A DNA stretch of 64,000 nucleotides from Pseudolactococcus reticulitermitis (GTDB taxonomy: Bacteria; Bacillota; Bacilli; Lactobacillales; Streptococcaceae): positions 620,001-684,000 of the forward strand of contig NZ_BEDT01000001.1 of the NCBI RefSeq assembly GCF_002260845.1, written 5' to 3'. Below the pieces are notes generated by a model. That model did no database searches, was not told the origin of the DNA, and worked only from the letters and a program-made list of their open reading frames with translations. This document shows, piece after piece, positions 9,811 through 19,456 of this stretch. Each line of letters starts with the position of its first letter. The stretch's first letter is position 1. Position numbers and translations under genes: made by a program.

Positions 9811-10473
9811 TTATTTAAAAAACTTACTACCAATTCTGACAAACGTTGCACCATGCAAAATGGCTTGTTGATAATCTTGGCTCATCCCCATTGATAGTTC
9901 TGTGCAGAGAATATGCGGCAAGCCTTGACTGGCAATTTCCAGTTGCAAGCGCTTGGTTTTGTCAAAGATTTCAACCAATTCTGCTTCACTCGCATCAATC
10001 GGTGCCATTGTCATCAAGCCAACAATTTCAACTTGTGATAAGTTAGCAATGATTGGCAGAACGTCTGCTAAGTCATCTGGAGAAAAGCCATGTTTACTCG
10101 CTTCTCCGGAAACATTGACCTGTAGAAAACACTTGATGACGTGATTAGCACGCTTATCAATTTCCTGCGCCAACTTAATTGAGTCAAGCGCATGGAAATA
10201 ATCCACTCGATTAATGACATCTTTGACCTTGCGACGTTGTAACGTCCCGATTAAATGCCAGGTAATTGGCAAATCAGACAGTTTCTTCTGTTTATCTAGA
10301 AAAAGTTCTGTCCGATTTTCAGCGATATGGGTGATACCAGCTGCAACCAAGGCCCTAGCCTGATCGGCCTCGACATATTTGGTCACACCAATCACAGTTG
10401 TTTTGTGCCCTGTTTGCGTTTCAGCGTCAGCAACCTGTGCCAAAACGCTTGCAACATTTTCAGAAATTGTCAT
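9811..10473 (-). CDS. yggS: PLP homeostasis protein YggS
   Basis: YggS/PLPBP binds pyridoxal 5'-phosphate without catalysis and buffers vitamin B6 pools. The 220-residue protein shows the PLP-lysine strand TVIGVTKYVEADQA (Lys about residue 32), IAENRTELF, WHLIGTLQRRK, FLQVNVSGEASKHGF and the C-terminal LSMGMSQDYQQAI..GATFVRIGS phosphate-binding segment. Position between ftsZ and sepF is conserved in Firmicutes. It starts 3 bp after the ftsZ stop and is surely cotranscribed with it. Confidence 0.94.
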   Translation of the reverse strand: MTISENVASVLAQVADAETQTGHKTTVIGVTKYVEADQARALVAAGITHIAENRTELFLDKQKKLSDLPITWHLIGTLQRRKVKDVINRVDYFHALDSIKLAQEIDKRANHVIKCFLQVNVSGEASKHGFSPDDLADVLPIIANLSQVEIVGLMTMAPIDASEAELVEIFDKTKRLQLEIASQGLPHILCTELSMGMSQDYQQAILHGATFVRIGSKFFK

Positions 10474-10476
10474 CGC

Positions 10477-11742
10477 TTAACGTTTCAAAAATGGTGGCAT
10501 ATCAAGATCGTCATCATTTGATGACGCAGTTGCACCACCAAAGCTGCTGACACCAGTTGCACTTGTTGATTCTGACGGTGTTTGGCGAACGGTGTTTTCT
10601 TTGCGAATATCCCAGTTACCAAACGCTGATTCAGGTGCTGAGCTTTCAGGTGCTGATGTTTTTTGACGTGGTGCAAAGTGATTATTTGACAAATCAAGAT
10701 TTGATGACCCTAAAACACGACGACGTGGTTGTTCAGCAACTGGTGCTGTTGTTTGTGTTTGACGTGTTGCCGCTTGTTGCAAATCTTCTTCTGACACACC
10801 AGTCGCAACAACTGTCACACGGATTTCATCTTTAAGCGTGTCATCAATAGATGTTCCTAAAAGAATATTGACATCATTGCCAGCTGCTTGGATGACCAAT
10901 TCTGACGCATCTTGTGCTTCAGTCAAGCTCATATCCATACCACCTGTCACATTGAGCAGGACATTTTCAGCGCCTTCGATGGTTGTTTCAAGCAAGGGTG
11001 AATAAATGGCTTTACGTGTTGCTTCGATAACACGGTCTTCACCAGAGGCAGTCCCGATCCCCATCAAGGCATCCCCTTTGTTTGCCATGACTGTTTTTAC
11101 ATCTGCAAAGTCAAGGTTAATCATGCCTGGATTTGTAATCAAATCCGTCACACCTTGCACGCCTTGGCGTAACACATTATCAGCTTCTTGCAAAGCTTCT
11201 TTCAAAGGTGTTTTCTTGTCAACAATTTCAAGCAAGTTATTGTTTGAAATAATCAACAAAGTATCAACAGAGGCTTTGAGCAATTCAATCCCTTCTGAAG
11301 CAAAGTAACCACGTTTGGAGCCTTCAAAGCCAAATGGACGTGTGACCACACCAACTGTCAAAGCACCCAAATCGCGAGAAATTTGTGCAATGACTGGGGC
11401 AGCTCCGGTACCTGTACCGCCACCCATACCAGCAGTGATGAAGACCATATCAGCGCCTTCCAATGCGTGTTGGATGGTTTCAGCTGACTCTTCTGCTGCT
11501 TTTTGACCAACTTCTGGTTTTGAACCTGCGCCCAAACCACGTGTTAATTTTGGTCCAAGCTGAATGACTGTATCCGCTTTTGAGGCACTGAGCGCTTGAA
11601 CATCTGTGTTTGCTGCGATGAATTCAACGCCTGAAACACCTTCTTCAACCATGCGGTTGATGGCATTGCCACCCGCACCACCGACACCGATAACTTTTAT
11701 AATCGCGCCTTGCGTCAGCGCTTCGTCAAATGAAAATTCCAT
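10477..11742 (-). CDS. ftsZ: Cell-division GTPase FtsZ
   Basis: FtsZ polymerises into the Z ring at midcell. Visible features of the 421-aa protein are the N-terminal [13 protein letters not shown] nucleotide loop, the tubulin signature GGGTGTG (residues 107-113), the T7 loop region [11 protein letters not shown] with its catalytic acidic residue, a disordered linker (about 320-405) and the conserved C-terminal peptide [10 protein letters not shown], which binds FtsA and SepF. A GGAGAG ribosome site precedes the ATG. It lies 135 bp downstream of ftsA, a gap that could hold a secondary promoter. Confidence 0.98.
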   Translation of the reverse strand: MEFSFDEALTQGAIIKVIGVGGAGGNAINRMVEEGVSGVEFIAANTDVQALSASKADTVIQLGPKLTRGLGAGSKPEVGQKAAEESAETIQHALEGADMVFITAGMGGGTGTGAAPVIAQISRDLGALTVGVVTRPFGFEGSKRGYFASEGIELLKASVDTLLIISNNNLLEIVDKKTPLKEALQEADNVLRQGVQGVTDLITNPGMINLDFADVKTVMANKGDALMGIGTASGEDRVIEATRKAIYSPLLETTIEGAENVLLNVTGGMDMSLTEAQDASELVIQAAGNDVNILLGTSIDDTLKDEIRVTVVATGVSEEDLQQAATRQTQTTAPVAEQPRRRVLGSSNLDLSNNHFAPRQKTSAPESSAPESAFGNWDIRKENTVRQTPSESTSATGVSSFGGATASSNDDDLDMPPFLKR

Positions 11743-11877
11743 CGTTATTTTCTCTCCAAATCCATTTTTTACCGTAACGAGTCATAAAATTAAGCTTTCT
11801 CGTTCAAGACTTCCCAATCAGAACCTTGGTGTGGCGCTCATAATAGAAAGTTTTGAAACGTGCTTATTGTATACGAC

Positions 11878-13248
11878 TTAATCAAACATACTACCAAACA
11901 TATTGCGAACCTTATCCACAAGACCCTCTTTAGGATCTGTGTCTTGAACAGGTGCATTCGGTTGTACCTGTGGCGTAGGTGCCACATAAGTCATCTCGTC
12001 AGTTGCTTGCGTGTAGACATTATCCGTGAAAGTTGCAACGGCAGGTTCACGATACGTCTCAGTAATCGGTTCTGAAAAAATGGCGTTGCCTGCTGCTGCT
12101 TCTGTCACTAAAACTTCGATATCAGAACGGCTACCCACATAATCCACAACTGAGATCACTTGTGCGAAAGTTGGATTGCGAAGTCCCATTTCATTTGGCA
12201 CATACAAGCGAACATTGGCACCGATAATTTTCGTTGCTAATTCTGTCACACCTGGCATCGCCGCAGCGCCACCTAGCAAGACAATCCCGCCTGGCAATTC
12301 AAGGCCACGTGAGCGCTCCAAATCTTGACGAACACGTGAAAAAATCTGCGTTAAGCGTGCTTCAATGACTTGTGAGAGATAAAACTCTGTAATTTCAACC
12401 GGTTCTGTGTGCCCAACGACATCCACAGGGAATTTTTCTTCCTTGCTAGCGCGTTCTGTAGAGGCTTCCCCGTAATTCAGTTTTAAATTATTAGCTTGGT
12501 CCAACGATGTGTTTAAAACCGTTGAAATATCTTTTGTAATGTAGTCGCCACCTTCAGGAATAATGTGTGCAAACTGCAATTCTTGGTCACGAACAGCAAT
12601 AACGGTTGTTTGACCAGCACCCAAGTCGATGACAACAGTCCCAAACTCACGTTCACCTTCATTTAATACATGGTGTGCTAAGGCAAGCGGTGCAATCACG
12701 ATATTGTCAACCTTGAGTCCTGCCCGTTCAACTGCACGGCGAATGTTGTGGACCAATGTTTTAGGACCTGTGTAGACTAGGCCTTTCATTTCAAGTCGGA
12801 CCCCAAACATGCCACGTGGGTCTGAAATACCAGAAAAACCGTCGACTGTGAACTCTTTTGGTTCGACAGCGATGATTTCTCGTTCTGGCATCATACCACG
12901 CATCAGAGCGCTCGCAACGACTTGACTGATGTCGCTTTCAACGACTTCTTTCGATTCGCTATTAATCGTCACCATGCCCTGACAAGCATCAACTTCAAGT
13001 CGATTGGCTGGCACGGCAACATTTAACCCTGTAATTTGGATGCCTGCGCGCTCTTCTGCTGCATTGACTGCTTTGCGAATCGCTTGAGCTACTTTTTCAA
13101 TGTCAACAATTGTACCGTTTTTCAAGCCGTCGGATTTTGCGTTCCCGACGCCGATTATGTTCATTTCACCAGAGACGTATTCAGCTACCAGCACTTTGAT
13201 CGTGCTCGTTCCAATATCCAATCCCGTATAAAGTCCACTTTTGGCCAT
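11878..13248 (-). CDS. ftsA: Cell-division protein FtsA
   Basis: FtsA is the actin-like ATPase that anchors FtsZ to the membrane and recruits the divisome. The 456-residue product has the phosphate-1 motif GLDIGTSTIKVL near the N terminus, VVIDLGAGQTTVIAV (phosphate 2, about residue 200), GGIVLLGGAAAMPGV (adenosine motif), and a C-terminal amphipathic helix (VDKVRNMFGSMFD) after a disordered linker. The ATG at 13248 is chosen because AAGGAG lies 8 nt upstream; the in-frame start at 13266 lies upstream of that ribosome site. Confidence 0.97.
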   Translation of the reverse strand: MAKSGLYTGLDIGTSTIKVLVAEYVSGEMNIIGVGNAKSDGLKNGTIVDIEKVAQAIRKAVNAAEERAGIQITGLNVAVPANRLEVDACQGMVTINSESKEVVESDISQVVASALMRGMMPEREIIAVEPKEFTVDGFSGISDPRGMFGVRLEMKGLVYTGPKTLVHNIRRAVERAGLKVDNIVIAPLALAHHVLNEGEREFGTVVIDLGAGQTTVIAVRDQELQFAHIIPEGGDYITKDISTVLNTSLDQANNLKLNYGEASTERASKEEKFPVDVVGHTEPVEITEFYLSQVIEARLTQIFSRVRQDLERSRGLELPGGIVLLGGAAAMPGVTELATKIIGANVRLYVPNEMGLRNPTFAQVISVVDYVGSRSDIEVLVTEAAAGNAIFSEPITETYREPAVATFTDNVYTQATDEMTYVAPTPQVQPNAPVQDTDPKEGLVDKVRNMFGSMFD

Positions 13249-13352
13249 TAAAGTGACTCCTTCCATTATCCATTCATCATTTTTAAAATTTAATTATGTA
13301 AAAAGTTGCCTATTTTCCGATTATCGGCATAAACACTCTTTTTTATTTTAAC

Positions 13353-13392
13353 ACAAAATCACAGCAAAACAAGATATTTGCTGTGATTTTCG
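13353..13392 (-). terminator. Terminator after degV
   Basis: A perfect 14-bp stem (13355-13368 with 13377-13390), AT-rich at the base, between degV and ftsA. It is almost symmetrical. Confidence 0.8.
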
Positions 13393-13410
13393 TCAATTAA
13401 CACTATTCTT

Positions 13411-14280
13411 TTAGAGCCGTTGGGTTTGACCGATTGAAAATATCGCAATTGTCCCTGTCCCTGTATGCGTGGCAATCGTTGGCCCTAGTGGTGTTAGCGT
13501 CACTTCTGTGATCAACTTTGATTGTAATAAATCCGCTTTCACTTCTTCTGCAACATCCATGGCACCAGAGTAGCCAATCATGACATGCGGGTAAGCAGGG
13601 TCAAGATCAGTCAAGGTATTGGCCACCAATGTTTTCAAGGCCTTTTTTTTGCCCCGAATTTTACCCACCTGCCGCAATTTTCCTGCAGGGTCCACATCAA
13701 TGATCGGTTTGATATTGACTAAAGTCCCAACAGTTGCTGCCGTTTTAGAAATTCTGCCTCCACGCGCCAAGTGATATAAATCATCTGCCATGACCCAACT
13801 CCGCAAGCGAGGGATCAAATCTTCAAGGGTTGTCACGACTTCTGCTAAAGTTGCACCAGCATCTCGCAGTTTAACCGCTTCCTTGACGAGGTAACCTTCA
13901 CCTGAAGCCGCAGCTAAAGTATCAAGTGTCGTAATACGAGCTTCAGGCAGTTCATCCAAGACCAGTTGCTTCGCCATTTCAGCACTTTGGTAAGTCCCTG
14001 ACAAGCCAGATGAAAAACCTAGGTAAAGGACAGCCTTGCCTGATTTGACAATGGCACTAAAAAGCTCTGAAAATTGGCCAACATTAATCTGTGAGGTGAC
14101 AGGCTTGGCACCTACCGCCATTTTTGCTAATAAAACATCGCTCGTGAGGCGGTCTCGACCCACAGTCTGATAGGTTGTCTCATCTAAGGTTACGGTCAAG
14201 CCTAGCATCGCAACATCATGTGCTGCAATATAAGCATCCGATAAATCTGTCGTCGAATCTGTGATGATTTTATAAGTCAT
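13411..14280 (-). CDS. DegV family fatty acid-binding protein (FakB-like)
   Basis: A 289-residue DegV protein. Motifs are IITDSTTDL at the N terminus, the PVTSQINVGQF lipid-binding loop, GFSSGLSGTYQSA (about 88-100) and RGGRISK. DegV/FakB proteins present a bound fatty acid to the kinase FakA so that it can be phosphorylated and used for phospholipid synthesis; no FakA is in the window. The ATG at 14280 follows GGAG at good distance; the longer frame would start on a GTG overlapping that ribosome site. Confidence 0.9.
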   Translation of the reverse strand: MTYKIITDSTTDLSDAYIAAHDVAMLGLTVTLDETTYQTVGRDRLTSDVLLAKMAVGAKPVTSQINVGQFSELFSAIVKSGKAVLYLGFSSGLSGTYQSAEMAKQLVLDELPEARITTLDTLAAASGEGYLVKEAVKLRDAGATLAEVVTTLEDLIPRLRSWVMADDLYHLARGGRISKTAATVGTLVNIKPIIDVDPAGKLRQVGKIRGKKKALKTLVANTLTDLDPAYPHVMIGYSGAMDVAEEVKADLLQSKLITEVTLTPLGPTIATHTGTGTIAIFSIGQTQRL

Positions 14281-14329
14281 GGTCACTCCAATTTCGTTTA
14301 GTATCTATGCGTTATCTCCGCATCTTTTG

Positions 14330-14842
14330 TCACTCAATTTCAAACATTAATTTTTTGAGCTCATCTAACTGAGCATCCGCCCAAGAAGTACGTGGCTTTT
14401 GTGTTGTCATTGTCGTGGTATGCCGTGTTAAATCTTGTTTCCTGAGATTAACCCGTTCTTCCAATTCACGTGCCGGAATCCGCATCGCACCTTGTGAAAA
14501 AATCACCCATTGTTCCGCCAAATCACTGGTTGCGACATAGACGGTTGTGAGGGCGTTAGTACATTTACCAGCCAACTTTTCGATATAACTGTCTGCTGTT
14601 TCATCTTCTTTGGTAAAAATCACAAGCACATTATGCACTTGAAACTTACTCGTCACACCTGGGACAAACTGGGCATCAAAAACGCAGATGATTTCCAATC
14701 CCTCAAAGCCGGCATAATCTGACAATTTTTTAAGCAACAAATCTCGCGCTTGTTCCAAATCATTGTTTTGAAAAAGCTGATGGGTCTCTTGCCAAGCGCC
14801 AATCATGTTATAGCCGTCAACAATTAACAGTTGTTTTTTCAT
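14330..14842 (-). CDS. NYN-domain endoribonuclease Rae1 (YacP)
   Basis: A 170-aa protein of the YacP/Rae1 family with a PIN-like NYN fold: LLIVDGYNMIGAW (metal-binding Asp about residue 9), IICVFDAQFVPG and FTKEDETADSYIE with further acidic ligands, VYVATSDLAEQ and GAMRIPARELE. In Bacillus, Rae1 is a ribosome-associated nuclease that cleaves mRNAs in the A site. It directly follows rlmB (16-bp gap), keeping the ancestral rlmB-yacP pairing. Confidence 0.9.
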   Translation of the reverse strand: MKKQLLIVDGYNMIGAWQETHQLFQNNDLEQARDLLLKKLSDYAGFEGLEIICVFDAQFVPGVTSKFQVHNVLVIFTKEDETADSYIEKLAGKCTNALTTVYVATSDLAEQWVIFSQGAMRIPARELEERVNLRKQDLTRHTTTMTTQKPRTSWADAQLDELKKLMFEIE

Positions 14843-14858
14843 AGCTGTCCGCCTTTAA

Positions 14859-15629
14859 TTAATTTGATTGACCGAAATTCCTGGCCCACTCATACATGAG
14901 AATTCCCGCAGCAACACCCGCATTTAAACTCTGAACATGCCCCTTCATCGGAATCGTAATCATCTCATCGACTTGCTTTTTAATGTTTGACGTAATCCCC
15001 GCGCCCTCCGCGCCGATAATCAAGGCGATTTTACCTTGCGTCTGCCATTTGGCATGCGGCGTCCCATTCATATCCGTACCAAAGACCCAAAAACCTGCAG
15101 TCTTCAGCTTGTCCAAGGTTTGCGACAAATTGGTCACCCGTGCGATTGGCACATGGTTAATGGCGCCAGTGGATGTTTTAACGACAACCGGCGTCACGCC
15201 GACCGAGCGATGCTTAGGGATAATAACGCCCGAAACACCAGTCGCGTCAGCCGTTCTAAGAATACTCCCTAAATTATGGGGATCTGTCAGCCCATCAATC
15301 ACGATGAGCAAGGGATTTTCAGCATCTTCTGTCAGGGCTAGTAAATCCGACAATTCCTTATAAGCATAAGCGCTTGTTTTGAGGACAAAGCCTTGATGAA
15401 CCCCGCCATCTGCCATCTCTTTCAATTTTTCTTTGCTGACAAAAGAAATGCCGACTTTTTTCTCACTCGCCAGCGCCTTGATTTTATCGACATTCTTACC
15501 ACGTAAATCATCTTGAATATAGAGTTTATTACCTAAGTTTTCGGTCAATGAATCAACGACAGCATGGACGCCATAAATCGTATCGTTGATGTGTTCTGTC
15601 TCATTAAAGTTTTCCTGATTTTTTTTCAT
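14859..15629 (-). CDS. rlmB: 23S rRNA (guanosine-2'-O)-methyltransferase RlmB
   Basis: A SPOUT-class (TrmH/SpoU) rRNA methylase, 256 aa. The N-terminal L30e-like substrate domain (IYGVHAVVDSL) is followed by the knotted catalytic domain with motif 1 NLGSILRTADATG, motif 2 LIIGAEGAGI and motif 3 SLNAGVAAGILMYEW. RlmB family members modify the 23S rRNA peptidyl-transferase region. The ATG is preceded by TGCTATAAT only 6 nt away, with no ribosome site, so the mRNA may be leaderless. It marks the left boundary of the restriction-modification island. Confidence 0.93.
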   Translation of the reverse strand: MKKNQENFNETEHINDTIYGVHAVVDSLTENLGNKLYIQDDLRGKNVDKIKALASEKKVGISFVSKEKLKEMADGGVHQGFVLKTSAYAYKELSDLLALTEDAENPLLIVIDGLTDPHNLGSILRTADATGVSGVIIPKHRSVGVTPVVVKTSTGAINHVPIARVTNLSQTLDKLKTAGFWVFGTDMNGTPHAKWQTQGKIALIIGAEGAGITSNIKKQVDEMITIPMKGHVQSLNAGVAAGILMYEWARNFGQSN

Positions 15630-15635
15630 AATGCT

Positions 15636-15644
15636 ATTATAGCA
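15636..15644 (-). promoter_or_regulatory. Extended -10 of rlmB, likely leaderless
   Basis: TGCTATAAT on the minus strand ends 6 nt before the rlmB ATG, which would place transcription initiation at or next to the start codon. Confidence 0.55.
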
Positions 15645-15750
15645 AAAAGTAAGAGGTTTTAGGAAATGCTAAACTAGCAACGTTTCCCGACTTTTGACTT
15701 TAAAACTTTCAAGTTATCTGATTTCCGTCACAAACTATTATCAAAAAGCA

Positions 15751-16677
15751 CTAACCCAAGTTTGATAATGACCGCATCACCAAGTCAATATCTTGATTTT
15801 CTAATTCCTGAATAATATGCAAATAAGTTTTTTGCGTCGTCGTCATACTTGCATGTCCCAATCGTCTTGCAACACTAGCGATTGATACGCCCGCAAATAA
15901 AAGCAAAGATGCATGAGTATGCCTCAGACCATGTATGGTAATTATTGGAATCCCCGCTGATTTACAATGTCGCTCTAAATGACTGTTTACGGTAGAATTA
16001 AAGATTTTACCTTTTACAAAAATTGGTGCATCTTCTGAGATATTTTTGACTAATTCCGAAAATTGGATAATCAGTTGCCAATCCATCTGAATTTTTCTAA
16101 TGGAAGAACGATTTTTTGTTGGTAAAAAACCGCCTTTTCCTTTGTAGTTCCATGTTTTATTGATTGATAATGTCTGTCTTGAAAAATCAAAATCTTTCGA
16201 TGTTAGTGCAAGAGCCTCAGAAAATCGAATCCCTGTCTTAGCAATGAGTAAAATCAGCCAATCCCAACTTATCTCTGCACCTAAATTTAAGTCTGTGATA
16301 AGTGCATGTAACTCAAATTGATTCAAAAATTTCTGTTTTTTTAATCGTGGTGTCTTCCCTTTAATAATCGCTTTACGTGTCGGATCGCGGTTGATCATTC
16401 CTTCGTCTAAGGCATCTAAAATTGCACCTTTAAGTTGATGATGAAAATCCATCACAGTTTGGCGTTCGTGATAAATAGCATAATCGTTCAATAATTTTTG
16501 ATATACTAATCTATCCATTTCCTCAACTTTTACAGTTGGAATTATTTTCTTTAGCCACTCCTCAGTCATTTTATACTTTCTCATTGTAACTTCACGAATA
16601 GCACCTTCTTTATAGATTTGAACCCACCGACCATAATACACGTGAAAAAGCTCCGTTTTGTCATTAAAATTGTACAT
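15751..16677 (-). CDS. Tyrosine site-specific recombinase of the hsdS locus
   Basis: A 308-residue phage-integrase-type recombinase. It has an N-terminal SAM-like DNA-binding region (about 1-100) and a C-terminal catalytic domain with Arg in TGIRFSEAL, Lys in the TKNRSS beta hairpin, HGLRH, GH in RLGHAS and nucleophile Tyr in QKTYLHI. All catalytic residues are present, so it should be active. AAGGAG precedes the ATG. Recombinases of this kind next to type I hsdS genes invert specificity cassettes; the neighbouring inverted repeats support that role. Prophage integration is less likely because no other phage genes are nearby. Confidence 0.85.
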   Translation of the reverse strand: MYNFNDKTELFHVYYGRWVQIYKEGAIREVTMRKYKMTEEWLKKIIPTVKVEEMDRLVYQKLLNDYAIYHERQTVMDFHHQLKGAILDALDEGMINRDPTRKAIIKGKTPRLKKQKFLNQFELHALITDLNLGAEISWDWLILLIAKTGIRFSEALALTSKDFDFSRQTLSINKTWNYKGKGGFLPTKNRSSIRKIQMDWQLIIQFSELVKNISEDAPIFVKGKIFNSTVNSHLERHCKSAGIPIITIHGLRHTHASLLLFAGVSIASVARRLGHASMTTTQKTYLHIIQELENQDIDLVMRSLSNLG

Positions 16678-16710
16678 ACTTGACTCCTTTTTATTTATAA
16701 AATATATTTC

Positions 16711-17253
16711 CTAAATATTGCATTCAGGCATATTTATTTTACAAAAAACCTTACGCTGATGAAGGGTGATGAGGTTATCCAGTTGCGAGAAGAACGCACC
16801 GATTTTCTTCTGTTCATCAGATGATGGAGCTAAATATTTGTAATCTCGTATCTTACTAAGTCCCAAAAACTTCTGTGTATTACCTGCATATTCATTCCTA
16901 ATATATTCGGCAAATATTGGTGACTTTAACAATTGGATTAAAAATGAACTTGGCACTTCGCCATTCTTAATTAGTGCAACATTTTTTATTGCAAAGTCAT
17001 CTCTATCAAGGACTACTGGATTTCCAATAGTTCCAATCATCCCGAAAATTATATCGCCAACATCAACTTTTGAACGCTTGTTTATTGCTTCAAAATCTTC
17101 ATCTGAAATCAAAGAAACACCGGTCATATCAAGTCCAGAGTTTGATAAGTTTTTGGATGTTACTAATGGATGACCTACACTATGATACTTAGGAGAATCA
17201 TGTGTTCCGTCACGTACATCGTTGGTTTCCGAAAGTTTACGCTGTTCCCAAGG
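16711..17253 (-). pseudogene. Silent hsdS specificity cassette (minus orientation)
   Basis: An open reading frame continues upstream of the first ATG (17127) to PWEQRKLSETNDVRDGTH near 17253, so this is a target-recognition domain without its own start signal. It runs from the WEQRK repeat to DNLITLHQRK (16750-16780), the same boundaries as the domains inside the full hsdS. The frame ends with a short unrelated tail (VFCKINMPECNI). It lacks a promoter and ribosome site and is best seen as a storage cassette for recombination rather than a functional gene. Confidence 0.8.
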
Positions 17254-17759
17254 ATAAGGTATTAAAAATAAATCTGATAGAAACTCACCCTTGGGAACAG
17301 CGTAAGGTCAAAGACTTATTCAAAGTTACCCGTGGTTATGTGCTTGCTGCACCCGAAACAAGTGAAAATAGAACGCCTGAACACCCTTATCCAGTCTATT
17401 CCTCTCAAACAAAAAACGACGGGCTGATGGGATATTACAAGGAATATCTTTACGCTGATGCAATTACATGGACAACTGATGGTGCGAATGCCGGAACTGT
17501 GCGATTGAGACCGGGAAAATTCTATTGTACCAACGTATGTGGGGTTTTGCTGTCCGATGATGGCTACGCCAACAAAGCCGTTACCGAGGCGTTGAACAAC
17601 ATTGCCTGGAAGCATGTCTCTCATGTTGGTAACCCAAAATTGATGAACAACGTCATAAGTGAAATTGCCATTTCAGCGCCACGTAGCCTTGAAGAACAGC
17701 AGCGTATTTCTGAACTGCTCGCATCAATAGACAACCTTATCACCCTTCATCAGCGTAAG
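16750..17759. repeat. Inverted repeats bounding the two silent hsdS cassettes
   Basis: Inner pair: a perfect 17-bp inverted repeat, TTACGCTGTTCCCAAGG at 17237-17253 and its complement at 17289-17305 (encoding PWEQRK). Outer pair: about 21 bp, starting CTTACGCTGATGAAGGGTG at 16750, with its complement ending at 17759 (encoding ITLHQRK). Near-identical copies lie inside hsdS at 20013-20030, 20712-20729, 19511-19531 and 20174-20193. Confidence 0.9.
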
Positions 17760-17822
17760 CAAAAAGAGCCCGAAATCGGACTCTTTCACTCAATTTTTAA
17801 ATATATCAAGAAATTGTTGTAA
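17202..17822 (+). pseudogene. Silent hsdS specificity cassette (plus orientation)
   Basis: A plus-strand frame of 206 codons containing a target-recognition domain between THPWEQRKVKDL (17283-17315) and DNLITLHQRK (ending 17759). Internal residues such as YPVYSSQTKNDGLMGYYK and GTVRLRPGKFYCTNVCG are typical of type I specificity subunits. The first 27 codons read through the junction and have no family similarity, and the last 20 codons are antisense to the hsdM terminator and end. No promoter or ribosome site is seen. It is a reservoir cassette, opposite in orientation to hsdS. Confidence 0.8.
17761..17786 (-). terminator. Terminator after hsdM
   Basis: On the minus strand an AAAGAGUCCGA/UCGGGCUCUUU stem ends in a U run, 4 bp past the hsdM stop. 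It abuts exactly the outer end of the silent plus-strand cassette. Confidence 0.8.
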
Positions 17823-19409
17823 TTCGGCTTGTGTTTCATCATCAGTACCACTCAAATCAGCCATCATCTCAAATAATTTTTGAGTAGAGGTGTCAATTTC
17901 AGTTTGAACTTCTTTAAGCTCTTTCGCCACTTCAGCTAACGAGATAGGTTCTTCTTCCTCGAAAGTATCAACATATCTTGGAATATTTAAGTTATACTCA
18001 TTTTCCTTTATTTCGTCCAAAGTAGCAACATAAGCAGATTTATCAACATTTTCACGGTTTTTATATTTCTCAACAATATGATTAATTTGCTCATCCGAAA
18101 GAATATTTTGATTTTTTCCTTTTTCGAATTCTTTTGATGCGTCAATAAATAAAATATCTTTCGTTTGTCTCGCTTCTCGCCCTTTAAAGACCAATACACA
18201 TGTTGGTATACTTGTACCATAGAATAAATTAGCAGGTAAGCCAATCACAGCGTCAAGCAAATTATTATCAATGATGTTTTGACGGATTTTGCCTTCTGAA
18301 CCACCACGGAATAACACACCATGTGGCAGTACAATGGCCATTGTACCCGATTTTTCTAAGTGATACAGGCCATGCAAAATGAATGCATAATCTGCTTTTG
18401 AAGCTGGTGCAACACCATAACCCTTGAAGCGATTATCTTTTGTACGATCCATTTCCTTAATATCCCAATTTTGTGAATAGGGCGGATTGGCAACGACGGC
18501 ATCAAACTTTAAGGGAATTTGAATGCCATCTTTTTCCGCAAAAGGCCAATCTGCATTTAGGGTATTAGCACGTCGCAAATCCATGTTCCGATAATTGACA
18601 TCATGCATCATCAAGTTCATTCGCGCCATATTGTAGGTCGTTGTATTCAACTCTTGACCGTAAAACCAAACACTCCCTGTTTTATTACCATCCGGCAATT
18701 CTTTTTGAACCGTAAGCAATAAAGAACCTGAACCCATTGTCGGGTCATATACACGAAATTGCTCATCACGTTGCGTAACTGATGCTGTAACAATTTTAGA
18801 TAAAATCTTACTTACTGCATGAGGCGTATAAAATTCTCCACCTTTTTTTCCTGCACTAGCCGCAAATTTCTCAATCAATTCTTGGTAAACATCACCTAAA
18901 ATATCCCGTCCTGATTCATCTTTAAATTCAAAGTTATTAATCATCAACACAATATCATTTAAAGCTTTGGCACGTTCATTCGTTCCATTTCCAAGTCTTG
19001 TATCTCCAAGATTGACATCTGAAAAAACATAGGCGAAATCTTCTGCTGTCGTTGGATTACGTTTACTATTGATACTAAATGAATCAAACATATCTTGAAA
19101 ATCACTTGCTTTAATCTTATGATTTTCAATTTTTGAAACTAATTTTATCCAAGTGTATTCCGGATCAATCGCATAACCAATACCCTTAGCAATTTCTTCG
19201 AGATAATCTTCTTTATCCTCGTTGTCATCTGTCAAATCAAGGAAATCTTCTAAATCATTCTTAATCAAATAATCATTTTGATTTTCTGATAAATAGCGAT
19301 AGAACATAAAAGGCAAAATATAGTTTTTATACTCATTAGCATCCATCGTGCCACGCAGACGGTTCGCCATTTCCCAAAGTTTACCGCTTATATCATTAAC
19401 AATACTCAT
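17790..19409 (-). CDS. hsdM: Type I restriction-modification methylase subunit HsdM
   Basis: N6-adenine methyltransferase of the type I complex, 539 aa, which acts with HsdS to methylate the recognition sequence. An N-terminal helical domain (about 1-150) precedes the catalytic domain with SAM motif DPTMGSGSLL (about residue 225), catalytic NPPYS (about 310), GGEFYTPHAVSKI and LPHGVLFRGG. A C-terminal coiled region interacts with HsdS. AGGAG precedes the ATG. The gene follows hsdS with a 47-bp gap, an unusual S-before-M order, and ends in its own terminator. Confidence 0.97.
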   Translation of the reverse strand: MSIVNDISGKLWEMANRLRGTMDANEYKNYILPFMFYRYLSENQNDYLIKNDLEDFLDLTDDNEDKEDYLEEIAKGIGYAIDPEYTWIKLVSKIENHKIKASDFQDMFDSFSINSKRNPTTAEDFAYVFSDVNLGDTRLGNGTNERAKALNDIVLMINNFEFKDESGRDILGDVYQELIEKFAASAGKKGGEFYTPHAVSKILSKIVTASVTQRDEQFRVYDPTMGSGSLLLTVQKELPDGNKTGSVWFYGQELNTTTYNMARMNLMMHDVNYRNMDLRRANTLNADWPFAEKDGIQIPLKFDAVVANPPYSQNWDIKEMDRTKDNRFKGYGVAPASKADYAFILHGLYHLEKSGTMAIVLPHGVLFRGGSEGKIRQNIIDNNLLDAVIGLPANLFYGTSIPTCVLVFKGREARQTKDILFIDASKEFEKGKNQNILSDEQINHIVEKYKNRENVDKSAYVATLDEIKENEYNLNIPRYVDTFEEEEPISLAEVAKELKEVQTEIDTSTQKLFEMMADLSGTDDETQAELQQFLDIFKN

Positions 19410-19456
19410 TATGTATCTCCTATTTTATTTATTAATTAACTAAATTTATATTTTCA

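Noticed and set aside
15751-16677. Interpretation of the recombinase as a prophage integrase with attachment sites
   Set aside because: No other phage genes and no flanking direct repeats were seen; its position next to hsdS cassettes explains it better.
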